From assembly GCA_011525685.1 (NCBI GenBank), contig WYBW01000026.1, positions 1 to 39,331 on the forward strand: a stretch of DNA of 39,331 nt, in the 5' to 3' direction. The notes beneath the pieces are model-generated. The model was given only the letters and a program-made list of their open reading frames with translations. It had not been told where the DNA came from and searched no databases. The translations under genes were made by a program, and so were the position numbers. Position 1 is the first letter of the stretch. Every line of letters begins with the position of its first letter. Source of the stretch: Verrucomicrobiia bacterium. Lineage in GTDB: Bacteria; Verrucomicrobiota; Verrucomicrobiia; Limisphaerales; JADLHS01. This document shows, piece after piece, positions 8,456 through 17,448 of the stretch.

Positions 8456-10179
8456 CCGCCCGCCTTGATCCTTTCCACGTTCGCGGCGAACTGCAGCACC
8501 AGTTCGCCCGTGACCTCGTGCATGCCGTACCAGATGCGGTCGAAGACGGACACATTTTCTCCGAACACCGCCAGCAGGCCGGCGAAGGAGTGTCCACGCC
8601 GCCGCAGTTCGAGTTCGTAATCGCGATTGGATTTGAATCTCGCAAGGCTGATCAAATTCCGTTCCGCCAGATGCGCGAGGCTCGCGAGGTAAAACGCCCG
8701 CAGGGCCAGGCGCAGTTCGCCCCGCTCGAAAAGTTCGCGCGCCAGCTTCGTCCAGCCATCCTCCGGCAACTGGTCCGCGCCAAGGTTTTCATCCGTCAAA
8801 TCCGGCGCCGGCCGGACCGCCTCACCCACGACCCCGATGGAGGGGCGGCGACGGTTTTGCAGCCATCGGAACAACAGCCAGCCGAGCGCCACCACCGCCG
8901 CCACGACCAGCGCATAAAGGAGCAGCTTCAACAACAGCACCCAGCCCAATGCGCTCGCGCCGCCAACCGTGACGGTCCGGTTGGACGTGAACAGTTTTCG
9001 CAGCACCCGGTCCACCCATTCGACCATGGCCCGGACCGGCTTCTTGATGCCGTCCAGAAAACGCCGCAGAAGGCCGGCCTGGTTTGCCTCCGGTTTGGCG
9101 ATCGTGTCGCGCGGCACGCGCCAGGTGTACTTGCGCTGCTGGATCACCTCCGCGATGGCGTCATCAAGCGCGGAGGATGACAGAGCGGAGGGTGATCGCG
9201 GATGCGCGTCGCTGGTGGGGCGGCTTGGCGACTTCCTTTGTCCTGCTTCGGCAGGACTGGCCGCGGTCGCGAAACGCGAGGAGAGTGGAACGGGCGAGGC
9301 GCCGAAAGTGCAGGTGGTGAGGTGTGGCGTGATTAAGAGAAGCATCGCCAACGCAGCGGTGACTCGTCGTCCGGCGGCCGTTGCGTGCTTCAACTCAACC
9401 TTCAAGTCCTCACCGGACGCCAGCGACTCGCCGTAGAAACAGCGCAACACGTAAACAGTCTTGGCGACGGGGTCCACGCACAGATAAGCCAGGCCGAACA
9501 TCGCGGCGAAGAACGTGGTGTTCAGGAGTCCAAAGCCACTGCGGGTGAACACGCTTTCGACGCCCAGCAGCGTCCTGGCCAGGTTTGGCAGCACGAGACC
9601 GAAGATCGTCCAGTTGAGGAACACACACCCGCCGAACAACAGCAGGATCAAGAGCACCACGTGGTTTTGCCGGGGCCAGAGCGCCGCCTGCCGCGCCGAT
9701 TTGCGGATCAACTCGCGCAGCCGCGGCGATTCACCGTCATCCAGCGCCGTCAGGTTTTGGAAGAAGGCATACACCCAGGCAACCGGCAGCACCGGCAGCA
9801 ACGAGAGCGGCAGCAGAAACAGTCCCCACGGTTGGAGGGCGGATTGCGCCAGCCAGACCCGCCGGCAACGGGTGAAGTTCCAAGGCTCGGGCGGGGCGAG
9901 GGCCACCGCCGCGCGCAACTTCCGGGCGAACACCACCTGCCAGAATTTCATCCAGAGAAACAACATCGCCAGACCCAGCGACGCTTCCGCCGCGTGTTCG
10001 TAGGCGAAAGGGTTGCGGCTCATGTCAGCCCAAAAATACAACAGGCCGAGCACGAACGGCAATCCGCCCAGATAATAAGCCGCCAGCGCCCCGGCGGGCG
10101 CGGTGCGCAACAGGTGGACGGCTTCCTCGATCAGTTCGAGTGCGCCTTTGCCTTGCTGCCGGCGAGAAACGGATTTCAT
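8452..10179 (-). CDS. DUF4129 domain multi-pass membrane protein
   Basis: 575 residues. Several hydrophobic segments occupy the N-terminal half. A central linker ends in 'QQRKYTWRVPRD', then a membrane helix ('LLLKLLLYALVVAAVVALGW') and a C-terminal cytosolic DUF4129 domain ('LALRAFYLASLAHLAERNLI', then 'SNRDYELELRRRGHSFAG'). DUF4129 is the C-terminal domain of transglutaminase-like TgpA proteins and also occurs alone beside MoxR/DUF58. No transglutaminase Cys-His-Asp set is seen here. The ATG at 10179 has a strong Shine-Dalgarno (GGAGG, 6-nt spacing). The 47 in-frame codons upstream translate a hairpin repeat and are rejected. Confidence 0.78.
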   Translation of the reverse strand: MKSVSRRQQGKGALELIEEAVHLLRTAPAGALAAYYLGGLPFVLGLLYFWADMSRNPFAYEHAAEASLGLAMLFLWMKFWQVVFARKLRAAVALAPPEPWNFTRCRRVWLAQSALQPWGLFLLPLSLLPVLPVAWVYAFFQNLTALDDGESPRLRELIRKSARQAALWPRQNHVVLLILLLFGGCVFLNWTIFGLVLPNLARTLLGVESVFTRSGFGLLNTTFFAAMFGLAYLCVDPVAKTVYVLRCFYGESLASGEDLKVELKHATAAGRRVTAALAMLLLITPHLTTCTFGASPVPLSSRFATAASPAEAGQRKSPSRPTSDAHPRSPSALSSSALDDAIAEVIQQRKYTWRVPRDTIAKPEANQAGLLRRFLDGIKKPVRAMVEWVDRVLRKLFTSNRTVTVGGASALGWVLLLKLLLYALVVAAVVALGWLLFRWLQNRRRPSIGVVGEAVRPAPDLTDENLGADQLPEDGWTKLARELFERGELRLALRAFYLASLAHLAERNLISLARFKSNRDYELELRRRGHSFAGLLAVFGENVSVFDRIWYGMHEVTGELVLQFAANVERIKAGG

Positions 10180-10237
10180 GGAGAGCCTCCAGTTCCAACC
10201 ATGGACGCGCCTCGCGGCCATGAACCGAAGGCTGCCT

Positions 10238-10320
10238 GTCGCGCCGGTTTTCCAACCGGCGAGACGCGGGCCGACTGGAAAGTCGGCGTTACGCGGAGGC
10301 AGTTCATGGAGAGTCTCCAA
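10238..10320 (-). repeat. Dispersed element copy, reverse orientation
   Basis: Hairpins at 10243-10260 (GCCGGTT-TTCC-AACCGGC) and 10270-10287 (GCCGACT-GGAA-AGTCGGC), ending in the leader TTCATGGAGAGTCTCCA (10303-10319). Read on the minus strand it matches the copy at 6584-6661 part by part. A 16-of-17 match to the leader lies at 10175-10191, exactly over the ribosome-binding site and start codon of the DUF4129 gene. The remainder of 10180-10405 holds no gene. Confidence 0.65.
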
Positions 10321-10405
10321 CCTTCAGTTCGTGACCACCCCCCAGGGGCAGTCGGTTCTGGCTTGGGCATCGGAGGTCGGAGTTCGCGCGTTGAAGGTTT
10401 GAGGG

Positions 10406-10744
10406 TCATTGCTCCTCCCACAACTCTTCCCACCATTTGGCCTCCCAAAGCGTGCCCTCGTGGAAGGAGGTGGGCAGCTTGAGCAATGCCTCGCCCATCG
10501 TGTGAAAGAAGAACCACACCACGATGACACCCACCAGCGTTTGAATGACATGCACCAGGCCGGCCAGGGTCCGGCGGGGCAAGGCCGGTTTCTGGACGAG
10601 CCTGGCCAGGCACACGGCACAGATGACACGGTCCTCGTGTTCGGTGACGCACTCGCGGCAGAAAAACCCGCGACACTGCGGGCAACGCGCCACGGCTTCA
10701 CGCTGGGCGTGATTGAAGCATCGTTGCGTGGCGAGATTCTGCAT
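10406..10744 (-). CDS. Small B-box-like zinc finger membrane protein
   Basis: 112 residues. Cys/His pattern C9-H12-C21-C24-C29-C32-H36-C42-C45 resembles the bacterial B-box-type zinc-binding segment that precedes membrane helices in many Verrucomicrobiota/Planctomycetota proteins. It is followed by one membrane helix (about 62-80) and a Trp/Glu-rich tail ('WEAKWWEELWEEQ'). The ATG at 10744 has an AAGGG at suitable distance and starts 7 bp after the stop of the upstream gene; an earlier in-frame start would overlap it by 32 bp. Function unknown; probably a membrane-surface interaction module of the same operon. Confidence 0.75.
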   Translation of the reverse strand: MQNLATQRCFNHAQREAVARCPQCRGFFCRECVTEHEDRVICAVCLARLVQKPALPRRTLAGLVHVIQTLVGVIVVWFFFHTMGEALLKLPTSFHEGTLWEAKWWEELWEEQ

Positions 10745-10751
10745 GAGGCCC

Positions 10752-11810
10752 TTACGCGCCCGGCGCGGCTTCGCGCGGGGCAATCTGGGGCGGGTTCATG
10801 GTTTTTCGGGCTTCGCGCACCAGCTTCAGTCCCACCAGACCCAGGATGGCGGAGACCAGCGCCGAAACCATCGTCATCACGAGCAGCACGGGATCTTCCA
10901 AGGGCGACACATCGCGGTCCACTGCTGAGGGGTCGTTAAGCACCAAGTACACCCCGTAGGCAATCGCGGCCATCACCAGCAAAGCGGTCCAGCCGAGCAC
11001 CAGCCACGGCAGCCGTTTCAAGGCCGGGGGCAGCGTCGAGTTGTGCTGTTTGATGAGCGCCACGATCACGCAGGCCGCCGTGCCCAAAAGCAACAATACA
11101 CCCATCAGTTCAAGCCACTGCGAATAGAGGAGAATGTAGGCCGCCGAGAGGGGCACATCGGCCAGCAGCACCCAGGAGAGAATCAGGTGCGCGTTGCCGG
11201 AGTAAAGCCGCGGTGGCACGGGAGCGGGCGCTCCCCGATGACGGGCGATGACCGGCGGCACGTCCGACACCGTTGAACTCGCCAGTTGGGTTGCGAGTTC
11301 CTCCGGAGCAAGCCGGCCCTGCGCCTCCTCGATCAGCGGCCGGAGGCGGTTGAGCACCCTGCGGGCGCGCCCCAACCGGTTGAGCGAAGGCAACCGCTCC
11401 GTTTGCACCGCGGTGCGCAGGTCGCAAGTGCAACCGGGGCCTTTGAGCGTGTTGACCAGTGCCAGCGCGCCAAAGAACGCCGCGCCGCTCAACAGCACGA
11501 TGGCGCCGGGCAGTTCATTGCTGTCCCAGGTGCCGGGAGGACCGGCCACAGCCAGAGTCAGGAAGGTGAAAAAGAGCGCCCCGCCGCCGAAGATGAAATT
11601 GAGAATCCGCTGACGGCCGGTGCGGCGCAAGACCACGGCCTGAATGTCGCGAAAATAAAACCGCTTGTACTCCTCGGTGTAACCCGTCGAGTCGAGGCAC
11701 AGCAAATGGTCGCTGCCCAGCCACAAACTGGAACGCGTGGCGAAGGCGGTGACCAGGCCCGTGCGTCTCATGCGCGGCCAGGTCAGCCGTTGATATTCCT
11801 TTTCAGCCAT
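10752..11810 (-). CDS. Multi-pass membrane protein, unknown function
   Basis: 352 residues. A soluble N-terminus with a PH-like look ('LLCLDSTGYTEEYKRFYFRDIQAVVLRRTG', residues about 36-65: a lipid- or membrane-proximal strand pattern of bacterial PH domains, only a suggestion) is followed by hydrophobic pairs near 69-90 and 103-120. A cytosolic loop then leads to four more helices (about 210-345). A 'CTCDLRTAVQTERLPSL' element lies near 127-143. It overlaps the upstream zinc protein gene by 8 bp. I do not recognise the family beyond this. Confidence 0.7.
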   Translation of the reverse strand: MAEKEYQRLTWPRMRRTGLVTAFATRSSLWLGSDHLLCLDSTGYTEEYKRFYFRDIQAVVLRRTGRQRILNFIFGGGALFFTFLTLAVAGPPGTWDSNELPGAIVLLSGAAFFGALALVNTLKGPGCTCDLRTAVQTERLPSLNRLGRARRVLNRLRPLIEEAQGRLAPEELATQLASSTVSDVPPVIARHRGAPAPVPPRLYSGNAHLILSWVLLADVPLSAAYILLYSQWLELMGVLLLLGTAACVIVALIKQHNSTLPPALKRLPWLVLGWTALLVMAAIAYGVYLVLNDPSAVDRDVSPLEDPVLLVMTMVSALVSAILGLVGLKLVREARKTMNPPQIAPREAAPGA

Positions 11811-12396
11811 TGGCGGTGAGCGTGGAAATCACGAAGTACGCGCCCACCGCCCAGCCCGCCAGTTGCAGCGAAGCCAGGACGATGGCGATGACGTAGCGGA
11901 CCTTGGTGCGATGGATGATGCTGCGTGGCGCGTTCCAGTAACGGAAGCAAACATACAGAGTCATCGGCGCGGTGATGATCGTCAGATAAAAGATGATCAA
12001 CGGAAAAATCGCCAGGGACAGGGCAATGCTGTCGTAGAGCGTGCGTTGATTCTGGAGGCTCCGGATCCTGCCCTTTTTGCGGCCGACTTCGAGGCACGTC
12101 GGGCAATAATGCTCCCCATGCAACTCGCAATCGCACAGCGCGCAGAGGAATCGGCCACAGGCGGCGCAGGGTTGCACCGCCTTCTTGGTGGGGTGGTAAA
12201 AGCAGGTGGACTCGCCCTCGACCATCACGGTTTCGGCGTTGGCTCCTGTGGCGAGGGGACGGAACAGGGCCGGGAATACCTCGATCTGAAGCTCCGCGCC
12301 GCACCGGGGGCAGGGCCGCAGGTCGGGTTGATTAAACACGCCGTCCGTCAGCGCCACCTGGCAGGCGGGACATTGAACCGGCGGCGATGGACTCAT
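11803..12396 (-). CDS. Zinc ribbon and B-box-like membrane protein
   Basis: 197 residues. First a CxxC...CxxC zinc ribbon (C9, C12, C29, C32), then a B-box-like cluster (C65, H68, C77, C80, C85, C88, H93, C98, C101), then two membrane helices (about 125-150 and 168-192). The B-box part is similar in spacing to that of the 10406-10744 protein, so two genes of the operon encode the same zinc module. Role unknown. It starts 9 bp after the GYF-RDD gene's stop and overlaps the next gene by 8 bp, consistent with one transcript. Confidence 0.75.
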   Translation of the reverse strand: MSPSPPVQCPACQVALTDGVFNQPDLRPCPRCGAELQIEVFPALFRPLATGANAETVMVEGESTCFYHPTKKAVQPCAACGRFLCALCDCELHGEHYCPTCLEVGRKKGRIRSLQNQRTLYDSIALSLAIFPLIIFYLTIITAPMTLYVCFRYWNAPRSIIHRTKVRYVIAIVLASLQLAGWAVGAYFVISTLTANG

Positions 12397-12405
12397 GCCT
12401 GCGGG

Positions 12406-13188
12406 CTAATTCTGATAGATCACGCGCGTGTTGCAGATGTGATCATGCAGGCCGCGTTTCTGGTCGTCGAACGCGGCCATGATGAAACCGATGGAGCAGG
12501 TGAAGTAGCTCAACATCTTCCCGAAATACCGGCCAAAAGCCCGCAGGTAGGTCACCGGCTCGCCATCGGCGGTGACCACCCGGATTTTGCAGGCCATCTT
12601 CCCGAGCGTGGCGCCATACTTGCCGATCATGAAGGTTTCGTAGCCGATGCCAATGGCCAGTTGCACGAGGATGAGCACCAACTGAAGCGCCAGCGCAGCG
12701 GTCGGCTCCGCGCCAATGGCCTGGCCGGCGCTCAACCCGGCCACCATGCCGATCGCGAAGTTCACCGCCCCGAGAATCAATCCATCCAAAAAGACGGCGG
12801 CGAACCGGATCCAGAAGCCGGCGTAGGTCCACCCCCCGGTGCCCACCTTTGCCCCCTCCTTCAGCTTCTGCATGAAGACCGGCTTGCAGTTCGCACAGAC
12901 ATAGCCCTGCTCGTGCCGGATCATGTCGTCCATGCTGAAGATGCGGCCACATTCCACGCAAACCGCCTCTCGCGTGGTTTCGGTGGGGGCGTCCCCGGCC
13001 TGCGCCGACGCCGGAGCGGCCGCCGCCGAGGCGGCAGATTTCGCCTGACGATAGGGCTGCCAGTCCGCCATGCCCTCGCGCCAGACCAGGGTGTCGGCCT
13101 GCACCTTGCCGCTGCGGGCCAGGGCTTCCAACTGTGCGTCGTCCACCGGACCGGCCTGCTGTCCGGCATCCACGTAGAACCAATTCAT
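12406..13188 (-). CDS. GYF-domain and RDD-domain membrane protein
   Basis: 260 residues in three parts. Residues 1-50 form a GYF_2 domain ('WFYVDAGQQAGPVDDAQLEA', then 'LVWREGMADWQP'), a putative proline-rich-peptide binder. After an Ala-rich linker comes a CxxC...CxxC zinc ribbon (C77, C80, C98, C101). Residues from about 120 are an RDD domain with 'YAGFWIRFAAVFLDGLILG' and, further on, 'GATLGKMACKIRV'. This fusion is recurrent in Verrucomicrobiota. The ATG at 13188 begins the GYF domain; an upstream in-frame start would add 15 unrelated residues. First gene of the minus-strand run; 13189-13470 upstream should contain its promoter but no clear hexamers were seen. Confidence 0.82.
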   Translation of the reverse strand: MNWFYVDAGQQAGPVDDAQLEALARSGKVQADTLVWREGMADWQPYRQAKSAASAAAAPASAQAGDAPTETTREAVCVECGRIFSMDDMIRHEQGYVCANCKPVFMQKLKEGAKVGTGGWTYAGFWIRFAAVFLDGLILGAVNFAIGMVAGLSAGQAIGAEPTAALALQLVLILVQLAIGIGYETFMIGKYGATLGKMACKIRVVTADGEPVTYLRAFGRYFGKMLSYFTCSIGFIMAAFDDQKRGLHDHICNTRVIYQN

Positions 13189-13470
13189 GCGTTGTTCAGG
13201 GTTGAAACGGCGGTTAAACGGCGGTTGCTCCAATCAGACTGTGCGTGGCCCTTGTGCCAAGGCACCGGCGAAATTGCAAAGGAATTTTGCGCCCCAAGCA
13301 ACTCATCGGCGAGGCAGGTTATCAGCCGCCCAAGCCTCACCCAAACGAGTGGTGCCGGCAAGCCACCACTCCGGTAGCCCGGCGGCCTCTCACAAACCAA
13401 GGTGACCCTTCTGTACGCTGCGGTTGAATTCAAACTGGTGATTCAGGGAGAAAATGCGCACTACTTGGCC

Positions 13471-14442
13471 ATGCCGCTGCTCGAAGTCCGAGGTTTGAAG
13501 GTGCATTTCCCCGTCGCGCACGGTGCGTTTGGCCGCGCCCAAGGACATCTGAAGGCGGTGGATGACGTGAGTTTCACCATCGCGCCCGGTGAGACGCTGG
13601 GACTGGTGGGCGAAAGCGGTTGCGGCAAGACCACCCTCGGCCGCGCCCTGGTGCGATTGCTGAATCCGACAGCGGGAAGCATCTGGTTCGAGGGGGAGAA
13701 CCTCACTGCCATGCGCGGCGTCGAACTGCGCGCGCGGCGGCGCAAGCTGCAGATGATCTTCCAGGACCCCTACAGTTCGCTCAATCCGCGCCTCACGATC
13801 GAGGACATCATCGGTGAAGCGCTGGACATACATGGCCTCGCGGAGAGCAAGACCGACCGGGCGCGACGCGTGGCGGAGTTGTTGCAGGCGGTGGGGTTGG
13901 ACGCCGCGCATGCCTGGCGGTATCCGCACGAGTTCAGCGGCGGCCAACGGCAGCGCATCGGCATCGCGCGGGCGCTGGCCGTCGAACCGAAGTTGATCGT
14001 TTGCGATGAACCGGTCAGCGCGCTGGACGTTTCCGTTCAGGCACAGATCATCAATCTGCTTCAGGACCTACAACAGCAGCGCGGCCTGGCCTACCTGTTC
14101 ATTGCGCATGACCTGGCTGTGGTGGAACACATCAGCCGGCGGGTGATGGTCATGTATCTGGGCCAGTTGGTGGAACTGGCCGAGGCGAAGGAGCTCATCC
14201 GCGCCCCGCAACACCCCTATACGCAGGCGTTGATTTCCGCCGTGCCGGAAGTTGATCCCGACACGAAACGCCGGCGCATCGTCCTGCCGGGCGAGGTGCC
14301 CTCACCGATTCATCCGCCGTCGGGATGCCGTTTCCACCCGCGGTGCCCGCTGGCGGAAAGGCCGCTTTGCGTCACGGATCAACCGTCGCTGCGAGAATTG
14401 TCACCGAACCATCACGCGGCCTGTCATCTGGCCGGACGTTGA
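13471..14442 (+). CDS. Oligopeptide/dipeptide ABC transporter ATPase (OppF/DppF type)
   Basis: 324 residues. Walker A 'GESGCGKT' (47-54), Q-loop 'FQDP' (97-100), signature 'FSGGQRQR' (155-162), Walker B '[12 protein letters not shown]' (175-186), H-loop 'IAHD' (211-214), and the C-terminal oligo/HPY extension 'GCRFHPRCP' with further Cys/His residues. This would energise peptide or nickel uptake as the second ATPase of an Opp/Dpp importer. No OppA, B, C or D gene is adjacent, so the partners must be elsewhere. The start is uncertain: ATG 13471 begins the conserved '[13 protein letters not shown]', whereas GTG 13402 would add 23 residues. Confidence 0.9.
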   Translation: MPLLEVRGLKVHFPVAHGAFGRAQGHLKAVDDVSFTIAPGETLGLVGESGCGKTTLGRALVRLLNPTAGSIWFEGENLTAMRGVELRARRRKLQMIFQDPYSSLNPRLTIEDIIGEALDIHGLAESKTDRARRVAELLQAVGLDAAHAWRYPHEFSGGQRQRIGIARALAVEPKLIVCDEPVSALDVSVQAQIINLLQDLQQQRGLAYLFIAHDLAVVEHISRRVMVMYLGQLVELAEAKELIRAPQHPYTQALISAVPEVDPDTKRRRIVLPGEVPSPIHPPSGCRFHPRCPLAERPLCVTDQPSLRELSPNHHAACHLAGR

Positions 14443-14501
14443 ATTGCTGACCGCACGCAGATGGCATGCTCTCACGTGGGCGACGGAAAATTCCACGCGG
14501 A

Positions 14502-14966
14502 CTAATTTCTCGGTGTCGTGATGAAGTCGTGTTGCAGTGTTCGCCCGCCGGTTTCGACAACGAGGCGGTAAACCACGCCGGGCTGCAGTGGGTCGGCGGT
14601 GGCGCCTTTGACGGCCGGTCTCATGCCCGGGACGCGCGACCCGTAGGCGAACGTGCCGATGGGGACGGAGTTGGAATCGCTCGTCAGTGACCAGAGCGGA
14701 TGGGCGTATTTGTTGGTTTCGATCTCGGCCGCGACGAACACCTTGATGCTGGAGAACCGGCAGAAGGGGTCGAAGTTGAACGCCACCGGATTGCCGGGAG
14801 GCGGCGGGGTGGCGCGCCGCGCTTGCGGCTGCCGGGCTGCCCACGGATTGACCCGGTGCGAAATGTGAATAGTGGGCTTGGAAAACCAGTCCCTATTGAC
14901 GTAGAGGCTCAGGCCGGCCAGACCAAAGAGGGCGATGACAGTTGCCAGGAATCGTGTCTTCGACAT
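14502..14966 (-). CDS. Hypothetical protein with N-terminal membrane anchor
   Basis: 154 residues. One hydrophobic segment after a basic N-terminus ('FLATVIALFGLAGLSLYV', 6-23) looks like a signal anchor. The rest is an extracytoplasmic beta-rich domain with 'AFNFDPFCRFSSIKVFVAAE', 'LWSLTSDSNS' and 'PGVVYRLVVETGG', a pattern of a small Ig- or fibronectin-like domain. No family recognised. It is convergent with the ABC ATPase gene (59-bp gap) and divergent from the prepilin-like gene. Confidence 0.6.
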   Translation of the reverse strand: MSKTRFLATVIALFGLAGLSLYVNRDWFSKPTIHISHRVNPWAARQPQARRATPPPPGNPVAFNFDPFCRFSSIKVFVAAEIETNKYAHPLWSLTSDSNSVPIGTFAYGSRVPGMRPAVKGATADPLQPGVVYRLVVETGGRTLQHDFITTPRN

Positions 14967-15117
14967 GGCGAAAGAATGACGTTGCCCGCGCTCGGATTAT
15001 TCGACGCAATCACGCCGGCCAATCTGCGGCCCATGGGCAACTGAGAGCGGATCAACGCGTGAAACTTTTTGCGTCCGGCTGGCGTCTCTTGGATGGGACA
15101 GTGATGAAAGCAGCAAG

Positions 15118-15912
15118 ATGAGTTCTCGACGTGACCTTTGCACCCGCCAGGCGGCGAGCCGCCTTCGCCGCGGTTTCACCCTGATCGAATTGCTGGTGGT
15201 CATAGCCATCATCGCCATTCTCGCCAGCATGCTCCTGCCGGCGCTGTCGCGGGCCAAGGAATCCGCCTTGCGCATCCAGTGTGTCAACGATCTGCGCCAG
15301 CTCGCGATGAGCGCCACGATGTACGCCGCCGACCATCTCCAGCGCCTGCCGCCGCGCACCAACGCCTGGCGCTGGCCCACGCTGCTGCAGGATTATTACC
15401 AGAACCTGGAGATCCTGGTCTGCCCCAGCGACGCCCGCCGCGGGACGCCGCCCACGGACACGGGATCGCCCACGCTGCCGGACCGCTCGCCGCGAAGCTA
15501 CATGATCAATGGTTGGAACGACCACTTCTGGCGCGTCACCGGCAATCAGAACGTGGCCAGTTACATGGGGATGACCATGAAAGAAACCGCCATCCTCAAA
15601 GTGACGGACACGGTCCTCTTTGGCGAGAAGAAGAACCTGGACGCCGGGCCGCCGGTGGGCCGCATCTCCCGGCACTACTTCATGGATCTCCTCGAACCCG
15701 AAACCGCCGGGACGATTGGCAATGATGGAGTCCAGATCGAGCGGGGTGCTCATGCGTCGCAGGTCGTTGGCACCCGCAGCCGGTCGGGTGGGTCCAACTA
15801 CGCGTTTGCCGATGGCAGCGCGCGGTTTCTCAAATATGGCCAGGACGTGTGGCCGTTGAATCTTTGGGCAATCGAGGATGCGGACCGGATGTCATTCGCG
15901 TTCCGGCCGTGA
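15118..15912 (+). CDS. Prepilin-type pseudopilin with H-X9-DG tail
   Basis: 264 residues. The N-terminus is a type IV prepilin/pseudopilin signal: '[20 protein letters not shown]' (18-37), cleaved by prepilin peptidase between Gly19 and Phe20, with Glu at mature position 5. The C-terminal part has the '[15 protein letters not shown]' motif preceded by a His ('RGAHASQ'), the H-X9-DG signature of the large Planctomycetota/Verrucomicrobiota pseudopilin family. Such proteins exist in dozens of copies per genome, and their association with a type II secretion-like apparatus is presumed. It stands alone here. The ATG at 15118 follows 'GCAGCAAG', a weak ribosome-binding site. Confidence 0.9.
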   Translation: MSSRRDLCTRQAASRLRRGFTLIELLVVIAIIAILASMLLPALSRAKESALRIQCVNDLRQLAMSATMYAADHLQRLPPRTNAWRWPTLLQDYYQNLEILVCPSDARRGTPPTDTGSPTLPDRSPRSYMINGWNDHFWRVTGNQNVASYMGMTMKETAILKVTDTVLFGEKKNLDAGPPVGRISRHYFMDLLEPETAGTIGNDGVQIERGAHASQVVGTRSRSGGSNYAFADGSARFLKYGQDVWPLNLWAIEDADRMSFAFRP

Positions 15913-15974
15913 GGGGCATAGTCCTATTACCTCCTGAGCCTGTTTCGCCCGCCGATTTTCCGTTTCGGATTCTA

Positions 15975-16004
15975 TTGACATTCGATCCTGCTCTTCATTA
16001 GGAT
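15975..16004 (+). promoter_or_regulatory. Strong sigma70-like promoter of the secreted giant-protein operon
   Basis: TTGACA (15975-15980), 18-bp spacer, TAGGAT (15999-16004). The -35 is perfect and the -10 differs from TATAAT at two positions. It lies 51 bp before the first ATG of the five-gene block and after the stop of the prepilin gene, the expected place for the block's promoter. Confidence 0.6.
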
Positions 16005-16055
16005 GACTGCATCTGAAGCGGCTGACTATTAAGTCCTAATACGCGGGGGGCGGAT

Positions 16056-17426
16056 ATGCAACGGGAAACCGTGGGCCTCGTTCAGGAAGCGGCTCAAGCT
16101 TTCGCAGGAGTTTTGTATCCTTGGCACTGTTCTCCGTTTGTCCAACGCGGGAGTGAGGCGAGCGCTCAAATCCACCAGGCACCTTGCTTGGGCAAAAGCC
16201 AATTCCCTCGGCCAGTCCTCGTGCTCTGCGCTGTGGCCATTTTGGTTCTGGTCGAATTCCAACCGGCCGTGGCATCGGCCATTCCCGAACCACCAGTCGT
16301 CTTGTACGGCGAAGTCCGAAACGTGGTCAACGGCTGGAATGTGCGCCTGACCAGCGGCACTCTGGTTTGGACCCTTGTCCCATCTGATGCTGGTTCATCG
16401 TTGGTGGTGACTCAGGCGTTGAACAACATCAACGACCAGTTCTCCTTTCTCATCTTTCTGCCTTGCGAGAGCTTGGCGGCTGGCCTGACCGCCTCGACGA
16501 ATGCTCTCCGACTGGCTTCGCCGCCAGTTAGCTACTCGCTGGCGAACGTCACATTGGACGGACAGCCTGCCTATTTGCGGCTGCCTTCTGAGGGCGACCT
16601 GGTCATGACTGCCACGAACCGTGGATTGATCAGGCGTGTGGATCTGACTTTGCAGTGGGAACAGCGTGACACCGACGGCGACGGCATTCCTGACGGCTGG
16701 GAAACACTCTTTGGCTTCAATCCAAATGTGGCAAGTGACGCTGGACTTGACGCGGACGGCGATGGCTTGAACAACTGGCAGGAGTACGTCGCGGGCACGA
16801 ATCCCACCAACGCCCAATCCGCCTTTACCTTCATCCGCATCCTGCCCGACCCGCGAGGCGGTGTGAGTGTGGAGTGGTCCAGTGCCAGCAACCGGCTCTA
16901 CGTCGTGCAACGCTCGGCCAACCTGCTCTCGGGTTTTGTGGACATCCGGACCGATGTGCCGGCAACGCCGCCCGTCAACAGCCACTGGGATGCAACCGCC
17001 ACGGGGGGTGGACCTTTCTTCTACCGCCTGCGAATTCAACAAGATCCGCTGCCCACTTTCGACGGCGACGGCAACGGACTTCCGGACGAGTGGGAACGAA
17101 TGCACTTTGGATCCGTGCGGATCAATTCCAGTGCCGATCCTGACGGGGATGGAGTGAGCAACTGGGCTGAGTACGCGGCCGGCACAAACCCGAATGATGC
17201 CTCGTCGGCGCTCAAATTTGTCAACATTCGCTCAGGACCAGGCGCCGGGGTTTATGTCGAGTGGTCCAGCGTGGTCAACAAGACCTACACCATCTTATGG
17301 TCTGCGGATCCGAGCACAGGCTACGATGTGCTGGCGAGCGGCATCGTGGCCACTCCCCCGGTGAACACTTTCTTTGATCCGGATCTTTATCCTGTCGGTT
17401 TTTATCGTGTGCTAATCGAACCCTGA
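16056..17426 (+). CDS. Secreted protein with duplicated thrombospondin type 3-like calcium repeats
   Basis: 456 residues from ATG 16056. Two tandem units of about 130 residues each begin with Asp-rich calcium-binding repeats: 'DTDGDGIPDGWE' (206-217) with 'DADGDGLNNWQEYVAGTNP', and 'FDGDGNGLPDEWER' (335-348) with 'DPDGDGVSNWAEYAAGTNP'. Each continues into a beta-sandwich with 'VSVEWSS' or 'VYVEWSS' and ends in 'FYRL' or 'FYRV'. A hydrophobic segment 'VLVLCAVAILVLVEF' with an A-x-A site sits near residues 52-75. The true start may therefore be the in-frame TTG at 16188, giving a normal signal peptide. Probably exported, calcium-stabilised and surface-associated; no enzymatic motif. First gene after the strong promoter. 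Confidence 0.78.
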   Translation: MQRETVGLVQEAAQAFAGVLYPWHCSPFVQRGSEASAQIHQAPCLGKSQFPRPVLVLCAVAILVLVEFQPAVASAIPEPPVVLYGEVRNVVNGWNVRLTSGTLVWTLVPSDAGSSLVVTQALNNINDQFSFLIFLPCESLAAGLTASTNALRLASPPVSYSLANVTLDGQPAYLRLPSEGDLVMTATNRGLIRRVDLTLQWEQRDTDGDGIPDGWETLFGFNPNVASDAGLDADGDGLNNWQEYVAGTNPTNAQSAFTFIRILPDPRGGVSVEWSSASNRLYVVQRSANLLSGFVDIRTDVPATPPVNSHWDATATGGGPFFYRLRIQQDPLPTFDGDGNGLPDEWERMHFGSVRINSSADPDGDGVSNWAEYAAGTNPNDASSALKFVNIRSGPGAGVYVEWSSVVNKTYTILWSADPSTGYDVLASGIVATPPVNTFFDPDLYPVGFYRVLIEP

Positions 17427-17448
17427 GATTCCCCGGGAGGGGCGAGAC

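Noticed and set aside
6410..8620. 736-codon plus-strand open frame
   Set aside because: It runs through repeat islands and antisense to the DUF4350 gene, is Arg/Pro/His-rich as expected of antisense GC-rich DNA, and shows no family motif.
10180..10320. N-terminal extension of the DUF4129 protein
   Set aside because: The 47 codons translate the hairpin repeat, and a strong Shine-Dalgarno precedes the internal ATG at 10179.
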